From: a virus
Length of the DNA stretch: 64,000 bases
Direction: 5' to 3' (one strand)
IMG/VR virus record: IMGVR_UViG_3300009553_000019
Location: 88,627-152,626 of that record
Below the pieces are notes generated by a model. It made no database searches, was not told where the DNA came from, and saw only the letters and a list, made by a program, of their open reading frames with translations. Below are positions 26,060 to 34,058 of this stretch, piece by piece. The first letter of the stretch is position 1, and every line of letters begins with the position of its first letter. Position numbers and translations under genes: made by a program.

Positions 26060-27561
26060 TTGAAGATCACTTCTCAAACCGTTCACTGAAGATTCTAGCA
26101 TTTAAGACTAGAGTTTCAGTGAGGATTGGAAGTGGCAAGCTTTACTGTGAAGTAGCTAACAGCCCAGTGGAATCGACCATCGGGCTGCAAAAGCATGCCT
26201 TGCTTAAGGATGGGCAAGGCATGCTTTTTCCCTTTACACCACCAAGGTACACAGAGTTTCATATGGGAAAGGTTGCATTTCCCATTGATATTGTGTTTAT
26301 TGGTGCTGATCGTAAAGTTGCAAAGATTGTTGCTAACATCCAACCTGGAACAAAAGGGCATTGGGGCTGTAATAACACTGCCTTTGTAGTTGAAGCTAAG
26401 GGTGGTTGGGCTGCTAACCACTCAGTAACTGAAGGTTTAATGGTAGAGCTTAACCCTTTTGAAGATGAAGATAAAGAGGGAGCTGCTACCTCCGATGTAT
26501 TAAGAACCATCACTGAAGCATCAGTTAAAGCAGAGATCAATAGAGCTATCAGACTTGGTCAGATTCCTGCTTTAGATCGCTTTGCAAACTTATCAGATAT
26601 TGATAAGAAGGTTGTAGCTGTTCATAGTCTTGATTCGGCTAAAAGCTTACTCTCTAAGTATGATGAGAACCCAGGTTTCTATAGGGTGATAATCTCTCGT
26701 ATGATTCGAGAAGCTAGCAAGCACAGTCAGATCAAGCTAGATGATGTAATTCTGCCAATCCAGACTGGATATGAATGTCCTTGCTGCAAGCATCCTAACT
26801 GTGACTTACATGGTAGAAGCCAAAAGGCAGCCCAACAGATTGTCTTGATGTTGACACCTGAACTCATGCAACAGCTTCAGTTAGGGATGGATCCCTTTCA
26901 GAGCATGAGTCCAAATGTTCAGTCTGCTTTTGAACGAATTAGCAAGCTGCTTGAAGCCAATGTGGATGATTCCAAGCTTGCTTCTGCTTGGAAAGAAGCT
27001 CAGGGAAGCTTAGATTTTTGGGAGCGTGATGCTCTTGTTAGATCTTTGCATGATAGCGGGTTTAAGAGAGCTATTGGTTTGCTAAAGATTGCTCAAGAGC
27101 ATGGAAAAGTTACTCTTACAGATCGTAGAAACCCTGGGGCAGTAAACCATATCTCTCCAGAGACTAAGTACAGTAGCAACCAGATTCCCGCAGATATTCC
27201 AGGTGTTGGAGATGCTGCTGACTTTTCTAACTGGGATCAATCAACTGGTTACGATCAGTCTAATCCACAGTTCTTAAATGAGGATGGGCCTGGATACCGG
27301 CCTGGTTCAAAGCAGGCTGGTGGCGGGATTCATCCAGGCGACCGAGTAAAAGTTACCCAAGCTGTTGATGGGTTACAGGATGATGATGCTGGAGTCGCAG
27401 AAGAAGTCCAAGAAGGGGTTATCCTCGTTCGTTTAGACGGTGGAGAAACTCGATGGATTTCTGATAAAGTTCTTAGTGTTGAAAAGAGTAAAGATGACAT
27501 CCTTTCGGACGATAAAGAAAAAGGCAAGTCGTCTGGTGGATGGCATGGGTGGGGTCATTAA
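26056..27561 (+). CDS. DUF192-domain protein with KOW-like C-terminus
   Basis: 501 residues, ATGA overlap with the lipoprotein gene. Residues about 34-115 match DUF192: VANSPVESTIGLQ, GQGMLFPF, FHMGKVAFPIDIVFI. The centre is helical with a Cys cluster (YECPCCKHPNCDLHG). Near the C-terminus, IHPGDRVKVTQAVDGL and ILVRLDGGETRWI form a KOW/SH3-type barrel. A terminator-like hairpin lies inside the DUF192 coding part. Combination with large structural-type neighbours suggests a virion or assembly role; DUF192 function is itself unknown. Confidence 0.7.
   Translation: MIEDHFSNRSLKILAFKTRVSVRIGSGKLYCEVANSPVESTIGLQKHALLKDGQGMLFPFTPPRYTEFHMGKVAFPIDIVFIGADRKVAKIVANIQPGTKGHWGCNNTAFVVEAKGGWAANHSVTEGLMVELNPFEDEDKEGAATSDVLRTITEASVKAEINRAIRLGQIPALDRFANLSDIDKKVVAVHSLDSAKSLLSKYDENPGFYRVIISRMIREASKHSQIKLDDVILPIQTGYECPCCKHPNCDLHGRSQKAAQQIVLMLTPELMQQLQLGMDPFQSMSPNVQSAFERISKLLEANVDDSKLASAWKEAQGSLDFWERDALVRSLHDSGFKRAIGLLKIAQEHGKVTLTDRRNPGAVNHISPETKYSSNQIPADIPGVGDAADFSNWDQSTGYDQSNPQFLNEDGPGYRPGSKQAGGGIHPGDRVKVTQAVDGLQDDDAGVAEEVQEGVILVRLDGGETRWISDKVLSVEKSKDDILSDDKEKGKSSGGWHGWGH
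26189..26229 (+). terminator. Intragenic terminator-like hairpin inside DUF192 gene
   Basis: AAAAGCATGCCTTGC and its exact reverse complement flank a 10-base loop, ending in five T. This is the form of an intrinsic terminator, yet the same bases encode the conserved DUF192 GMLF segment. A second imperfect hairpin (AGCCC ... GGGCT, 26161-26186) precedes it. Confidence 0.6.
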
Positions 27562-30170
27562 TGTCAACCAAAGCTAATGAAGCTGCTAGACAAGCTATTA
27601 GCAGATCAGCTAACAGTGCATGGGATTTCTCTAAAAATCAACTAGAGTCTTCTCAACCAAAGACGTTGAGAGCTGTAGTTGCAACTGCTATTGACAAGAC
27701 TAGGAAGTTGTTAGCAACGTTTGAGATTCCAATTCCTCCAGATATACGCTATGCAAATATCAAGAGTACCAAAGTTGCTAACAAAGGCGGGCAACAGGTA
27801 GTAGAAGATGGTTGCGTAATGCTTGTAGCTAACTTCACAACTCTCAGTGGCGTTAGAAACAGTATAGATATCCCCGTTGAGATTCGTAATGGCCAGGTTG
27901 TAGATCCTGGTGTGATGATTCATGATGGCAGTCTAAAAGTGATTAGCCCCTCATCAATTTTGGACATAGTGAAGGCTGGAACCTTCAAGCAGTTTACAAG
28001 TCCTCGACATACTTTTTCAGCCCCAATGACTCATGATGAGCTACAGCGTTACCATCAGGTAGAGAAAAAGATGAACATTCAGCCTAGAATCAACCCAGGT
28101 TTATTTTCTGCCTCTAAAAACGCTAGCTTACTAAGAGCTGCAGTAAAGGGTGAGGGAGCTCTTGAGCTTGCAAAACAAGCTGATGAACAGCCCAGCGATT
28201 TTAGAGATATTGAAGACGGTGTTAGAGCTCTGCCAGATACTGAGACTCCACCTAAATGTCCAGATTGTGATTCGTTAACAGTTTTTGCTGACTATGACGA
28301 TGATCAGTTCGAATGTGCTACCTGTGGTAAGGTTGGTAACATGGAGTCATTCTGTAAGCAAGCTAACCAGCCAGCTTCAGCATCACTCAAGCTAAAGAGT
28401 AGCCCACCAACTACTAAAGGTGATCGAATCTGGCTTGAAATTTCTTGGGATCCAGAACAGACTGAAGATATGTCTGTTGGCAATATCAAACAGCAGATTC
28501 GAAGCTATGTTTTGAGGCTTGCTAACAACAAAGAACATCGGGATCTAGGAACGATTTCTGGTAACAGCATCTTTGAAGAGCTTGATGTTACAAAGGGCAA
28601 GGCTACTGTCAGCTTCAAATCATCTGAAGTTGCTTCGCCACAAGATTCGAGTGCTAGGGTTGAAGGTTCAAAGCAAGCTAAGGCTCAGCCAATCACTCCA
28701 CAAGAGATAAAGCCTGGGATGGACATCCTCATTGATGAGATGGGGCTGGGTGGGTATTGGACTCCACTTCATGTTACATCGATTGAACCCTACGGTGGTA
28801 GCTGGATTCTCAACCATGGCGAAACAATCATTGACGAACAAAGCTTGATTGTTAAGGACGCTAACAAAAAGGTTGCTGAAAGTTCAACTTGCGATTGTGG
28901 CGATGCTAAGTCTGAACATGAAAATGGCACTGACCATTGCAATGTTCCTGGTTGTGCTTGTCCAACGTTCAAAGCTGATGACGGTCCACATCATGAAGGT
29001 GCTAAGCAAGCTGCAATTGCCCCTAGCAATGATGATATGATCGACCCAGCCGAGAGAGATATTTCAGACGATTTCAAAGTTGGTGATGAAGTAAAGCTGG
29101 AAAAAGGGCAGTTGTTGAGAACTAGAGGTGGTGGTCAATCACAGCTAGAAAAGGGTGAAAAAGGTAAGGTTGTTGGAGATGTCTACGGAGATGGTGTCTC
29201 TCTAGAAGTTGAGTTTGAAGCTGGTACCTTCATTATTCCTAAGCAACACCTGAAGACTGCTGGTGGACCTGGTAGTGGCCGTAAGAAGAAAAATTCACCT
29301 GTTCAAGGCCCTGTTCAGAAAGATAAAGTACCTCAGAGTGATCCACCCCAGTCATCACCTGGTGTTTCGGATAAAGCATCTTTGAGTCCAGATTCTGCAT
29401 ATATGTTACAATGTATTAAGAACGTTAATTTTAGGGTTCCAGCTGATTCTAACTCACCAAGAATAAAAGAACTTGCAGCTAAAGGTCTCATTGAAGTAGA
29501 CGATGATGGTTATTATAAAGCAGTGAGTGGTAACCAACCTTGGTGGGGAGTTGAACCAAGTGGTCCTGAAAAGTCTGATGAACCTTCTAATACTGTCCAC
29601 CCACCTGATCCTGATTTTGTTCCAACACCTGCCAACCAAGGTGTGGACATGGGCGAGGCCTCTAGAGCTCATAGTGACGATGAGGGAGATGCATCCTATA
29701 ATTTCTTTTCTAAGCATTTTCCTGTCGGGACACAAATTAGCCATCCAGATTATGGCACAGGTGTTGTTACAGATACAAAGCATAGGGGTCCAATCATTGA
29801 TTGGAATGGTAGTGGTGAGCCAGAAACGCATGATTTAAATAGTCATGAAACACCTGAAGATATGGTAAACGAAATGGGCGAATTTACTCTGCATCGTCCC
29901 CCACAAAACGGTGGTAATCCTAAACAAAGTAAAAAAACTGCCAGTAATGAGGCTGACGAAGCTGACGAGTACAATCTGCCTGTAATGCCAGCTCCAGAAG
30001 AGCCAGAATTAAAACAGGCTGCCAGTATCCCTCAAATCATCAACGAACTGAAGAACTTGAGAGAAGCTGGCTATCCCGTAATTGATGTTGTTATACGCGC
30101 TAAACACCAGTATGGCAAACTAGGTGAGCAGGCTTTGAAGATCGCGAAAGCTCAGGGAGTTTTACAATAA
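27561..30170 (+). CDS. Large multi-domain zinc-containing protein, probably virion-associated
   Basis: 869 residues from ATG 27561 (TAATG overlap). Two Cys clusters (CPDCDSLTV ... FECATCGKVG; CDCGDAKSEH ... CNVPGCACP) indicate zinc sites near residues 235-260 and 445-475. KOW-like segments occur near 515-560 (DFKVGDEVKLEKGQLL). TAGGPGSGRKKK near residue 570 repeats the motif of the 20926 protein with different codons. KTAS repeats occur near the end. No family recognised; grouped with the other large hydrophilic proteins. Confidence 0.6.
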   Translation: MSTKANEAARQAISRSANSAWDFSKNQLESSQPKTLRAVVATAIDKTRKLLATFEIPIPPDIRYANIKSTKVANKGGQQVVEDGCVMLVANFTTLSGVRNSIDIPVEIRNGQVVDPGVMIHDGSLKVISPSSILDIVKAGTFKQFTSPRHTFSAPMTHDELQRYHQVEKKMNIQPRINPGLFSASKNASLLRAAVKGEGALELAKQADEQPSDFRDIEDGVRALPDTETPPKCPDCDSLTVFADYDDDQFECATCGKVGNMESFCKQANQPASASLKLKSSPPTTKGDRIWLEISWDPEQTEDMSVGNIKQQIRSYVLRLANNKEHRDLGTISGNSIFEELDVTKGKATVSFKSSEVASPQDSSARVEGSKQAKAQPITPQEIKPGMDILIDEMGLGGYWTPLHVTSIEPYGGSWILNHGETIIDEQSLIVKDANKKVAESSTCDCGDAKSEHENGTDHCNVPGCACPTFKADDGPHHEGAKQAAIAPSNDDMIDPAERDISDDFKVGDEVKLEKGQLLRTRGGGQSQLEKGEKGKVVGDVYGDGVSLEVEFEAGTFIIPKQHLKTAGGPGSGRKKKNSPVQGPVQKDKVPQSDPPQSSPGVSDKASLSPDSAYMLQCIKNVNFRVPADSNSPRIKELAAKGLIEVDDDGYYKAVSGNQPWWGVEPSGPEKSDEPSNTVHPPDPDFVPTPANQGVDMGEASRAHSDDEGDASYNFFSKHFPVGTQISHPDYGTGVVTDTKHRGPIIDWNGSGEPETHDLNSHETPEDMVNEMGEFTLHRPPQNGGNPKQSKKTASNEADEADEYNLPVMPAPEEPELKQAASIPQIINELKNLREAGYPVIDVVIRAKHQYGKLGEQALKIAKAQGVLQ

Positions 30171-30176
30171 AGGTTC

Positions 30177-30192
30177 TTCTTTCTGCGTGGCA
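30177..30192 (+). repeat. Inverted repeat, left copy (16 bp)
   Basis: TTCTTTCTGCGTGGCA, exact reverse complement of 30581-30596. The two copies flank the single gene at 30217. The left copy also pairs locally with GCCACAGAAAG at 30198-30208 to form a hairpin with a bulge. Confidence 0.8.
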
Positions 30193-30216
30193 ACGTAGCC
30201 ACAGAAAGAGCATCAA

Positions 30217-30525
30217 ATGGAGATTAACGAAAGAGTTCTCAAGGTTGGAGATCTGGTCATCTTTATCGATGAACACAGGCAATTTCATAACGCTTTAGTT
30301 ACGATTTGGCATGGTTCAAAAGATGGGGACACTATCGGAGGTTATCGTGAGAAATGGACTGCCGCTGACGCAATTCCATGTATCAATTTAGTCTTTACAA
30401 CTGGATCAGAAGACAAGACTGATCCTTATGGAAGACAAATCGAACGAAAAACCTCTGTAGGTCATGGTTCAAAACAAACTCCAGCAAACCTTGGAAACTG
30501 CTTCATCTGGCCTGATGAAGTTTAG
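30217..30525 (+). CDS. Hypothetical protein flanked by inverted repeats
   Basis: 102 residues. A likely small beta protein: VGDLVIFIDEHRQFHNALVTI, then a polar middle and PCINLVFTTG. No family recognised. The gene is flanked by exact 16-bp inverted repeats (30177 and 30581) with non-coding DNA on both sides, unlike the overlapping neighbours, so it could be a separately acquired cassette. Confidence 0.5.
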   Translation: MEINERVLKVGDLVIFIDEHRQFHNALVTIWHGSKDGDTIGGYREKWTAADAIPCINLVFTTGSEDKTDPYGRQIERKTSVGHGSKQTPANLGNCFIWPDEV

Positions 30526-30580
30526 TTAAAATCAACTTGGTCTTGATACCGATGAGGCGTCAATAAGGCTGAGGTTTCGA

Positions 30581-30596
30581 TGCCACGCAGAAAGAA
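30581..30596 (+). repeat. Inverted repeat, right copy (16 bp)
   Basis: TGCCACGCAGAAAGAA, exact reverse complement of 30177-30192. It ends seven bases before the ATG at 30603, and its GAAAGAA end is continuous with a purine run that serves as ribosome site for that gene. Confidence 0.8.
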
Positions 30597-30602
30597 AAAA
30601 CA

Positions 30603-30842
30603 ATGAAAACTGTTAGAGCAAAGTTTATCTGTACTAAGTCTGAAGATCCTGGTCCTGCAGGACATAAGACAGTTATCCTTCATCCTGTATACAGTACAGA
30701 TCCAGAGTCAGAGAACAAGAGATTTTGGGATGCAACGCCAAATGGTGAATTGCGCATGTACCTGACAAACCCAAGTCTCAAAGATCATTTTCAGATTGGC
30801 AAACAGTACTACCTAGACATTATCGAGGCTGATAATGAATAA
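30603..30842 (+). CDS. Conserved-type phage hypothetical protein
   Basis: 79 residues with alternating strands: MKTVRAKFICTKSED, KTVILHPVYST, GELRMYLTNPS, FQIGKQYYLDIIEA. It reads as a small OB-like or beta-barrel phage protein. No function known. Its end overlaps the next gene by eight bases. Confidence 0.6.
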   Translation: MKTVRAKFICTKSEDPGPAGHKTVILHPVYSTDPESENKRFWDATPNGELRMYLTNPSLKDHFQIGKQYYLDIIEADNE

Positions 30843-31686
30843 GAAAGGTCCTGGAAAAGGTTCTGGCCAAGGGCAGCCACCAGCTAACCCATTGGGAGTC
30901 GGACTCAACGATCTCAAGATGATCAAGTCTGACTATCGTTGTAAGGTATGTCAGCTGGCGCATTGGGATTGGCCAATGTTTGTCAAAATCCACGAGATGC
31001 GGATTCTTGAGAAGAAGAGCTTTGAGGCTTTACGTTTGTACGTTTGGGAACGCATTGATAAGTACAATAGCGATCCATCAAATGCTATTAAACGCGACAA
31101 GATGTCCGATACCTCGTTCACTGGACATTTCAAGAATCACGTTCCAGCCTCAGTTGAGGCTGCTAGCGCTATTCAAAAAGTGTTAGGAACTGGTAACCAA
31201 AACGGTGCTGATTCTGGTAACATGTTGGTTACCACTCTTCAGTATGCATTAAATGCTAACGTTGATGACTTTCAAGCATTCCATGGAATTGCTGAACGTC
31301 TGCTAGCTAGATTTAATCAGCTAGACAAGCAATTTGGTGTTGATAAGCCTCTTGAAGGAAAAGAGGTTCAAGAGTTTAAAGGCATTGCAGAATCAGCTGC
31401 CAAGCTTTATGAGGCATCAATTAAGATGCGAAATCAAGAGCGTTTGATGGCAACTGCAATCAGCTCTTGTCTTGATGTCTATACAATGGGAGCATTGCAA
31501 GACATACTCAAGGGATTCGACGAGATTATGCTAGACATCAAGAGCGCTATTGCTAAGGGTGGAGCTGGCAATCCTGGTATGCCTGCAATTATTGAGCATC
31601 GATTCAAAACCATACTAGCTAATGCTATGACGGGTAATGCAAAAGTTGCACTTGATTCTGTGAAGCTTCAGTTTAAGATGGCGTAA
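30835..31686 (+). CDS. Hypothetical protein with N-terminal zinc/HTH-like region
   Basis: 283 residues. A Gly/Pro-rich tail is followed by YRCKVCQLAHWDWPMFVKIH (a C-x2-C-x3-H pattern near residue 37), a helix, and SDTSFTGHFKNHVPAS. The remainder is helical (FQAFHGIAERLLARFNQL). The DNA-binding-like start and helical oligomerisation-type end would suit a small terminase-like or regulatory protein, but no family is recognised. It directly precedes a sigma factor gene. Confidence 0.55.
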   Translation: MNKKGPGKGSGQGQPPANPLGVGLNDLKMIKSDYRCKVCQLAHWDWPMFVKIHEMRILEKKSFEALRLYVWERIDKYNSDPSNAIKRDKMSDTSFTGHFKNHVPASVEAASAIQKVLGTGNQNGADSGNMLVTTLQYALNANVDDFQAFHGIAERLLARFNQLDKQFGVDKPLEGKEVQEFKGIAESAAKLYEASIKMRNQERLMATAISSCLDVYTMGALQDILKGFDEIMLDIKSAIAKGGAGNPGMPAIIEHRFKTILANAMTGNAKVALDSVKLQFKMA

Positions 31687-32295
31687 ATGACACGTGAACA
31701 GAAGCTACTCTTGTTTAAAGAGTATGCTCCAATGGCTAAGAGATTAGCCAAATCTTGGATGAAGCGACTTCCAAGTTCAATACAGATAGAAGATCTTGAA
31801 TCAGCTGCTATGATGGGGCTTTGGGACGCTATCAATCGAAAAGGTGGCGTTGATTACCTAGAAAACCTAATAGCTGTCAGAATTAGGGGTTCAATTATCG
31901 ATGAACTTAGACGGCAAGATTGGCTAAAAAGAAGACAGCGAACTTCTTACTTGAAGGGGAAGGGGATAAGATCTCTAACCCAGGTTGGTATATACGACCC
32001 AGCAGCGTTTGAAGACTTTGAAATAAATTCGAATCTTCAACTGTATCGTTTAGAATTTGAGCCTGACGCTGATGACTTTAGTGAAGAGGTTAGGTTTCTA
32101 TTTAGAGAAGCTGTCAAAGAGTTGCCAAAAAGAGAACAGCTTATCATTGGTGGTATTTTACAAGGTGATACACTAAAAACAATCTCAAAGAGATTGAAAT
32201 TATCAGAACCAAGAATCTGCCAGCTAAAAACAAAGATACTAAAAAAGCTTCGAGATAGTCGACATCTCAAGACATTGGTTAGAGACGATTTATAG
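31687..32295 (+). CDS. RNA polymerase sigma factor (sigma-28/FliA-like)
   Basis: 202 residues. Region 2 is recognisable (IQIEDLESAAMMGLWDAI, then VRIRGSIIDELRRQDW, a typical FliA-type 2.3-2.4 segment). Region 4 is near residues 140-195 (ELPKREQLIIGGILQGD, then ISKRLKLSEPRICQLK and KILKKLR). It should redirect host RNA polymerase to phage promoters. A perfect terminator hairpin overlaps its stop codon. A second, different sigma factor lies at 35084. Confidence 0.88.
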   Translation: MTREQKLLLFKEYAPMAKRLAKSWMKRLPSSIQIEDLESAAMMGLWDAINRKGGVDYLENLIAVRIRGSIIDELRRQDWLKRRQRTSYLKGKGIRSLTQVGIYDPAAFEDFEINSNLQLYRLEFEPDADDFSEEVRFLFREAVKELPKREQLIIGGILQGDTLKTISKRLKLSEPRICQLKTKILKKLRDSRHLKTLVRDDL

Positions 32296-32333
32296 CGTCT
32301 AAGGTTGCTTTTTTTAGAAACCTTAGACGCTAT
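32292..32333 (+). terminator. Strong terminator hairpin after sigma factor gene
   Basis: ATAGCGTCTAAGGTT and its exact reverse complement (15 pairs) flank a 12-base T-rich loop, followed by TGTTTTGTTTG. It begins within the last codons of the sigma gene and marks the end of a transcription unit. Confidence 0.8.
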
Positions 32334-32346
32334 TGTTTTGTTTGAT

Positions 32347-32355
32347 TGGTAGAAT
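32347..32355 (+). promoter_or_regulatory. Putative extended -10 promoter
   Basis: TG-G-TAGAAT directly downstream of the terminator. Predicted start near 32362, one base before the GTG of the small membrane protein, so the transcript could be leaderless. Confidence 0.4.
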
Positions 32356-32362
32356 CTGATAA

Positions 32363-32476
32363 GTGGTTAACATTAAGCGACTAGTCACTATCATCGTTAA
32401 TGACCCAATCAACCCAGTGCTAATTGGACTGGTATTGGGAGCATTGTTTATGGTTTGTCTAGAGACGTTTCGTTGA
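32363..32476 (+). CDS. Tiny single-pass membrane protein
   Basis: 37 codons from GTG 32363: MVNIKRLVTIIVNDPINPVL then IGLVLGALFMVCLETFR. One hydrophobic helix with charged flanks. No Shine-Dalgarno, but a putative extended -10 ends eight bases upstream. Function unknown. Confidence 0.45.
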   Translation: MVNIKRLVTIIVNDPINPVLIGLVLGALFMVCLETFR

Positions 32477-32556
32477 CCTTCTAAAGCTAAGTATCAAGCA
32501 GACTTTCAACTCTTTTTAAAGTCGGTTTTACCATGACTACGAAGTTGGGTATCTAA

Positions 32557-32850
32557 ATGTCTGAAGCAAGAAAATCAACTGCAAGACTTTTTGGCTATGA
32601 TGGAGAATCTGGTGATCCAGTCATCATGAGAAATCAAGATGGGGTTGAGTCGTTACAGATTGTTCAGGCAGTAGTTGACGGAGAGCCACTAACAAAAGAG
32701 TTTGTTAGCATCAAAGAAAGGGAAGGTGACCCTGATCTTTATGATGTAGAGACTATTTACGACCCAGCAAGAGATGGACCAGCTATGGTTAATAGCCCTA
32801 GTTTTAAGTCTGGCTGGGATCGTACCTTTGGAAGGAATCAGTCTAACTGA
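32557..32850 (+). CDS. Hypothetical protein
   Basis: 97 residues, acidic and polar, with segments RLFGYDGESGDPVIMRNQDG and DPDLYDVETIYDP. No family recognised. Overlaps the next gene by TGATG. Confidence 0.55.
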   Translation: MSEARKSTARLFGYDGESGDPVIMRNQDGVESLQIVQAVVDGEPLTKEFVSIKEREGDPDLYDVETIYDPARDGPAMVNSPSFKSGWDRTFGRNQSN

Positions 32851-33104
32851 TGGCTCACAATCAAGTTAGACATGTAGCCGTTTATCCCTGCGTTGTTTGT
32901 TCAACGATGCTTGAAGCTAGGGATGGAAACCAATGCTATGAATGTGGTGAGTGGTTGTGTCAAGAATGCAGAGATTCTAAAAAGCATGTTTGTGAGCCAA
33001 AAGGTTTAACACCGAAATACTGGGATGGTCTTATGAAGCTTCTCAGAGAATCTCCAACTATAGTTGATACTACATCTGATTTTGAAATAAAGGAACTGCC
33101 ATGA
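32850..33104 (+). CDS. RING/B-box-like zinc finger protein
   Basis: 84 residues. The Cys/His spacing PCVVCSTMLEA ... QCYECGEWLCQECRDSKKHVC gives four C-x2-C or H-x-C elements, a cross-brace pattern like RING or FYVE fingers. Such domains in phage probably mediate protein contacts. No catalytic role can be inferred. Confidence 0.6.
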   Translation: MAHNQVRHVAVYPCVVCSTMLEARDGNQCYECGEWLCQECRDSKKHVCEPKGLTPKYWDGLMKLLRESPTIVDTTSDFEIKELP

Positions 33105-33589
33105 AATATGAGAAAGATTCGTTTTTAATCGTTAAGAAGCAAGTTGTCAGTGCTGGAATTTACACTGAAAGAAAGCTTTTGTATGCTAAGATTGGGGAGG
33201 ATTTCGTTAGAGTAAATTTTGCTGAAATTTTGTCTACAAAAGTTGCAGCTGAACAGCGGCTTAAAGCCTCAACTGCAGGAAAATCTCTGGAAGAACGTTG
33301 GAAGGTTAGCTACCACTCCAATAGTATGGAGCCCATACTTGTCAAGTATAGACCATCCACTCGGAGATTTGTAGACAGTAGGGGGTTTAAGGTAGCTTCT
33401 CAGTTGTTTCAAACAGAAGTTGAAGCTGCTCAAGCGCTACTGAACTATCAAGTTAGTAAATTCGATGAAGCACGATACGAGATTAAGAAGTACTCAAAAG
33501 GTGTTACTGTTGCAAAAAGGAAATTAGATGTCGCAAAAAAGAAAGCTGCGAAAGTCAGTAATAAAGTCGTCAAATCAGAGTCAGCTTAA
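33101..33589 (+). CDS. Hypothetical protein with Lys-rich C-terminus
   Basis: 162 residues, ATGA overlap with the zinc-finger gene. Beta-type N-terminal half (DSFLIVKKQVVSAGIYT), later a helix and a strongly basic end (KRKLDVAKKKAAKVSNK), possibly nucleic-acid-binding. Its last 62 bases overlap the next gene in another frame. Confidence 0.55.
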   Translation: MKYEKDSFLIVKKQVVSAGIYTERKLLYAKIGEDFVRVNFAEILSTKVAAEQRLKASTAGKSLEERWKVSYHSNSMEPILVKYRPSTRRFVDSRGFKVASQLFQTEVEAAQALLNYQVSKFDEARYEIKKYSKGVTVAKRKLDVAKKKAAKVSNKVVKSESA

Positions 33590-33788
33590 GTCAGGAAAGC
33601 TGCCAATAACCATCACAACAGCTAAAGGGATCTACAAAGCTTGCGTATGCTTGATCAAGAACAGAGATGAAAATGGTAGGCCTAAAGATCTACACTTCAT
33701 CGCTGACGATAAGACGATTACCCTAGAAGGTGGGGAAGAGTTTGTGATTGGTTATTTCCCTGAAGATGTCATCTCAAAGAAAGATTGA
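33528..33788 (+). CDS. Hypothetical small beta protein
   Basis: 86 residues. ATG 33528 is preceded by AGGAAA. A basic N-terminus (SQKRKLRKSVIKSS) precedes strands PITITTAKGIYKACVCLI and LHFIADDKTITLEGGEEFVI. The basic start is encoded within the basic end of the previous gene, an overlap of 62 bases in a different frame. Confidence 0.6.
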   Translation: MSQKRKLRKSVIKSSNQSQLKSGKLPITITTAKGIYKACVCLIKNRDENGRPKDLHFIADDKTITLEGGEEFVIGYFPEDVISKKD

Positions 33789-34043
33789 ATGATGGCAGGA
33801 CTTAAGTCGATCTCTCTAAACGTTGAGGCTGCTGAGGAGCTAGCACTCATCAGTTCAGTAGATGATTCGGTTTGGTTGGTTATCTCCTTCAAGTGGTATG
33901 ACTTGGCTACCTTAGTTTGGTGGATTCTGACACCCTCTACTAAGCGTGCAACGATTGTATTGACTCTTCATGGTGGAGAGAAAATTCGTGCCAAATGTGT
34001 TCGAATTGCTAATAGACATGCTCGTATTCGTGGGTTTGTGTAA
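33789..34043 (+). CDS. Hypothetical protein
   Basis: 84 residues, start directly after the previous stop (a second ATG follows at 33792). Contains hydrophobic SVWLVISFKWYDLATLVWWIL and a basic end, possibly membrane-associated. No family recognised. Confidence 0.5.
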   Translation: MMAGLKSISLNVEAAEELALISSVDDSVWLVISFKWYDLATLVWWILTPSTKRATIVLTLHGGEKIRAKCVRIANRHARIRGFV

Positions 34044-34058
34044 AAAGAAAGATTGATA

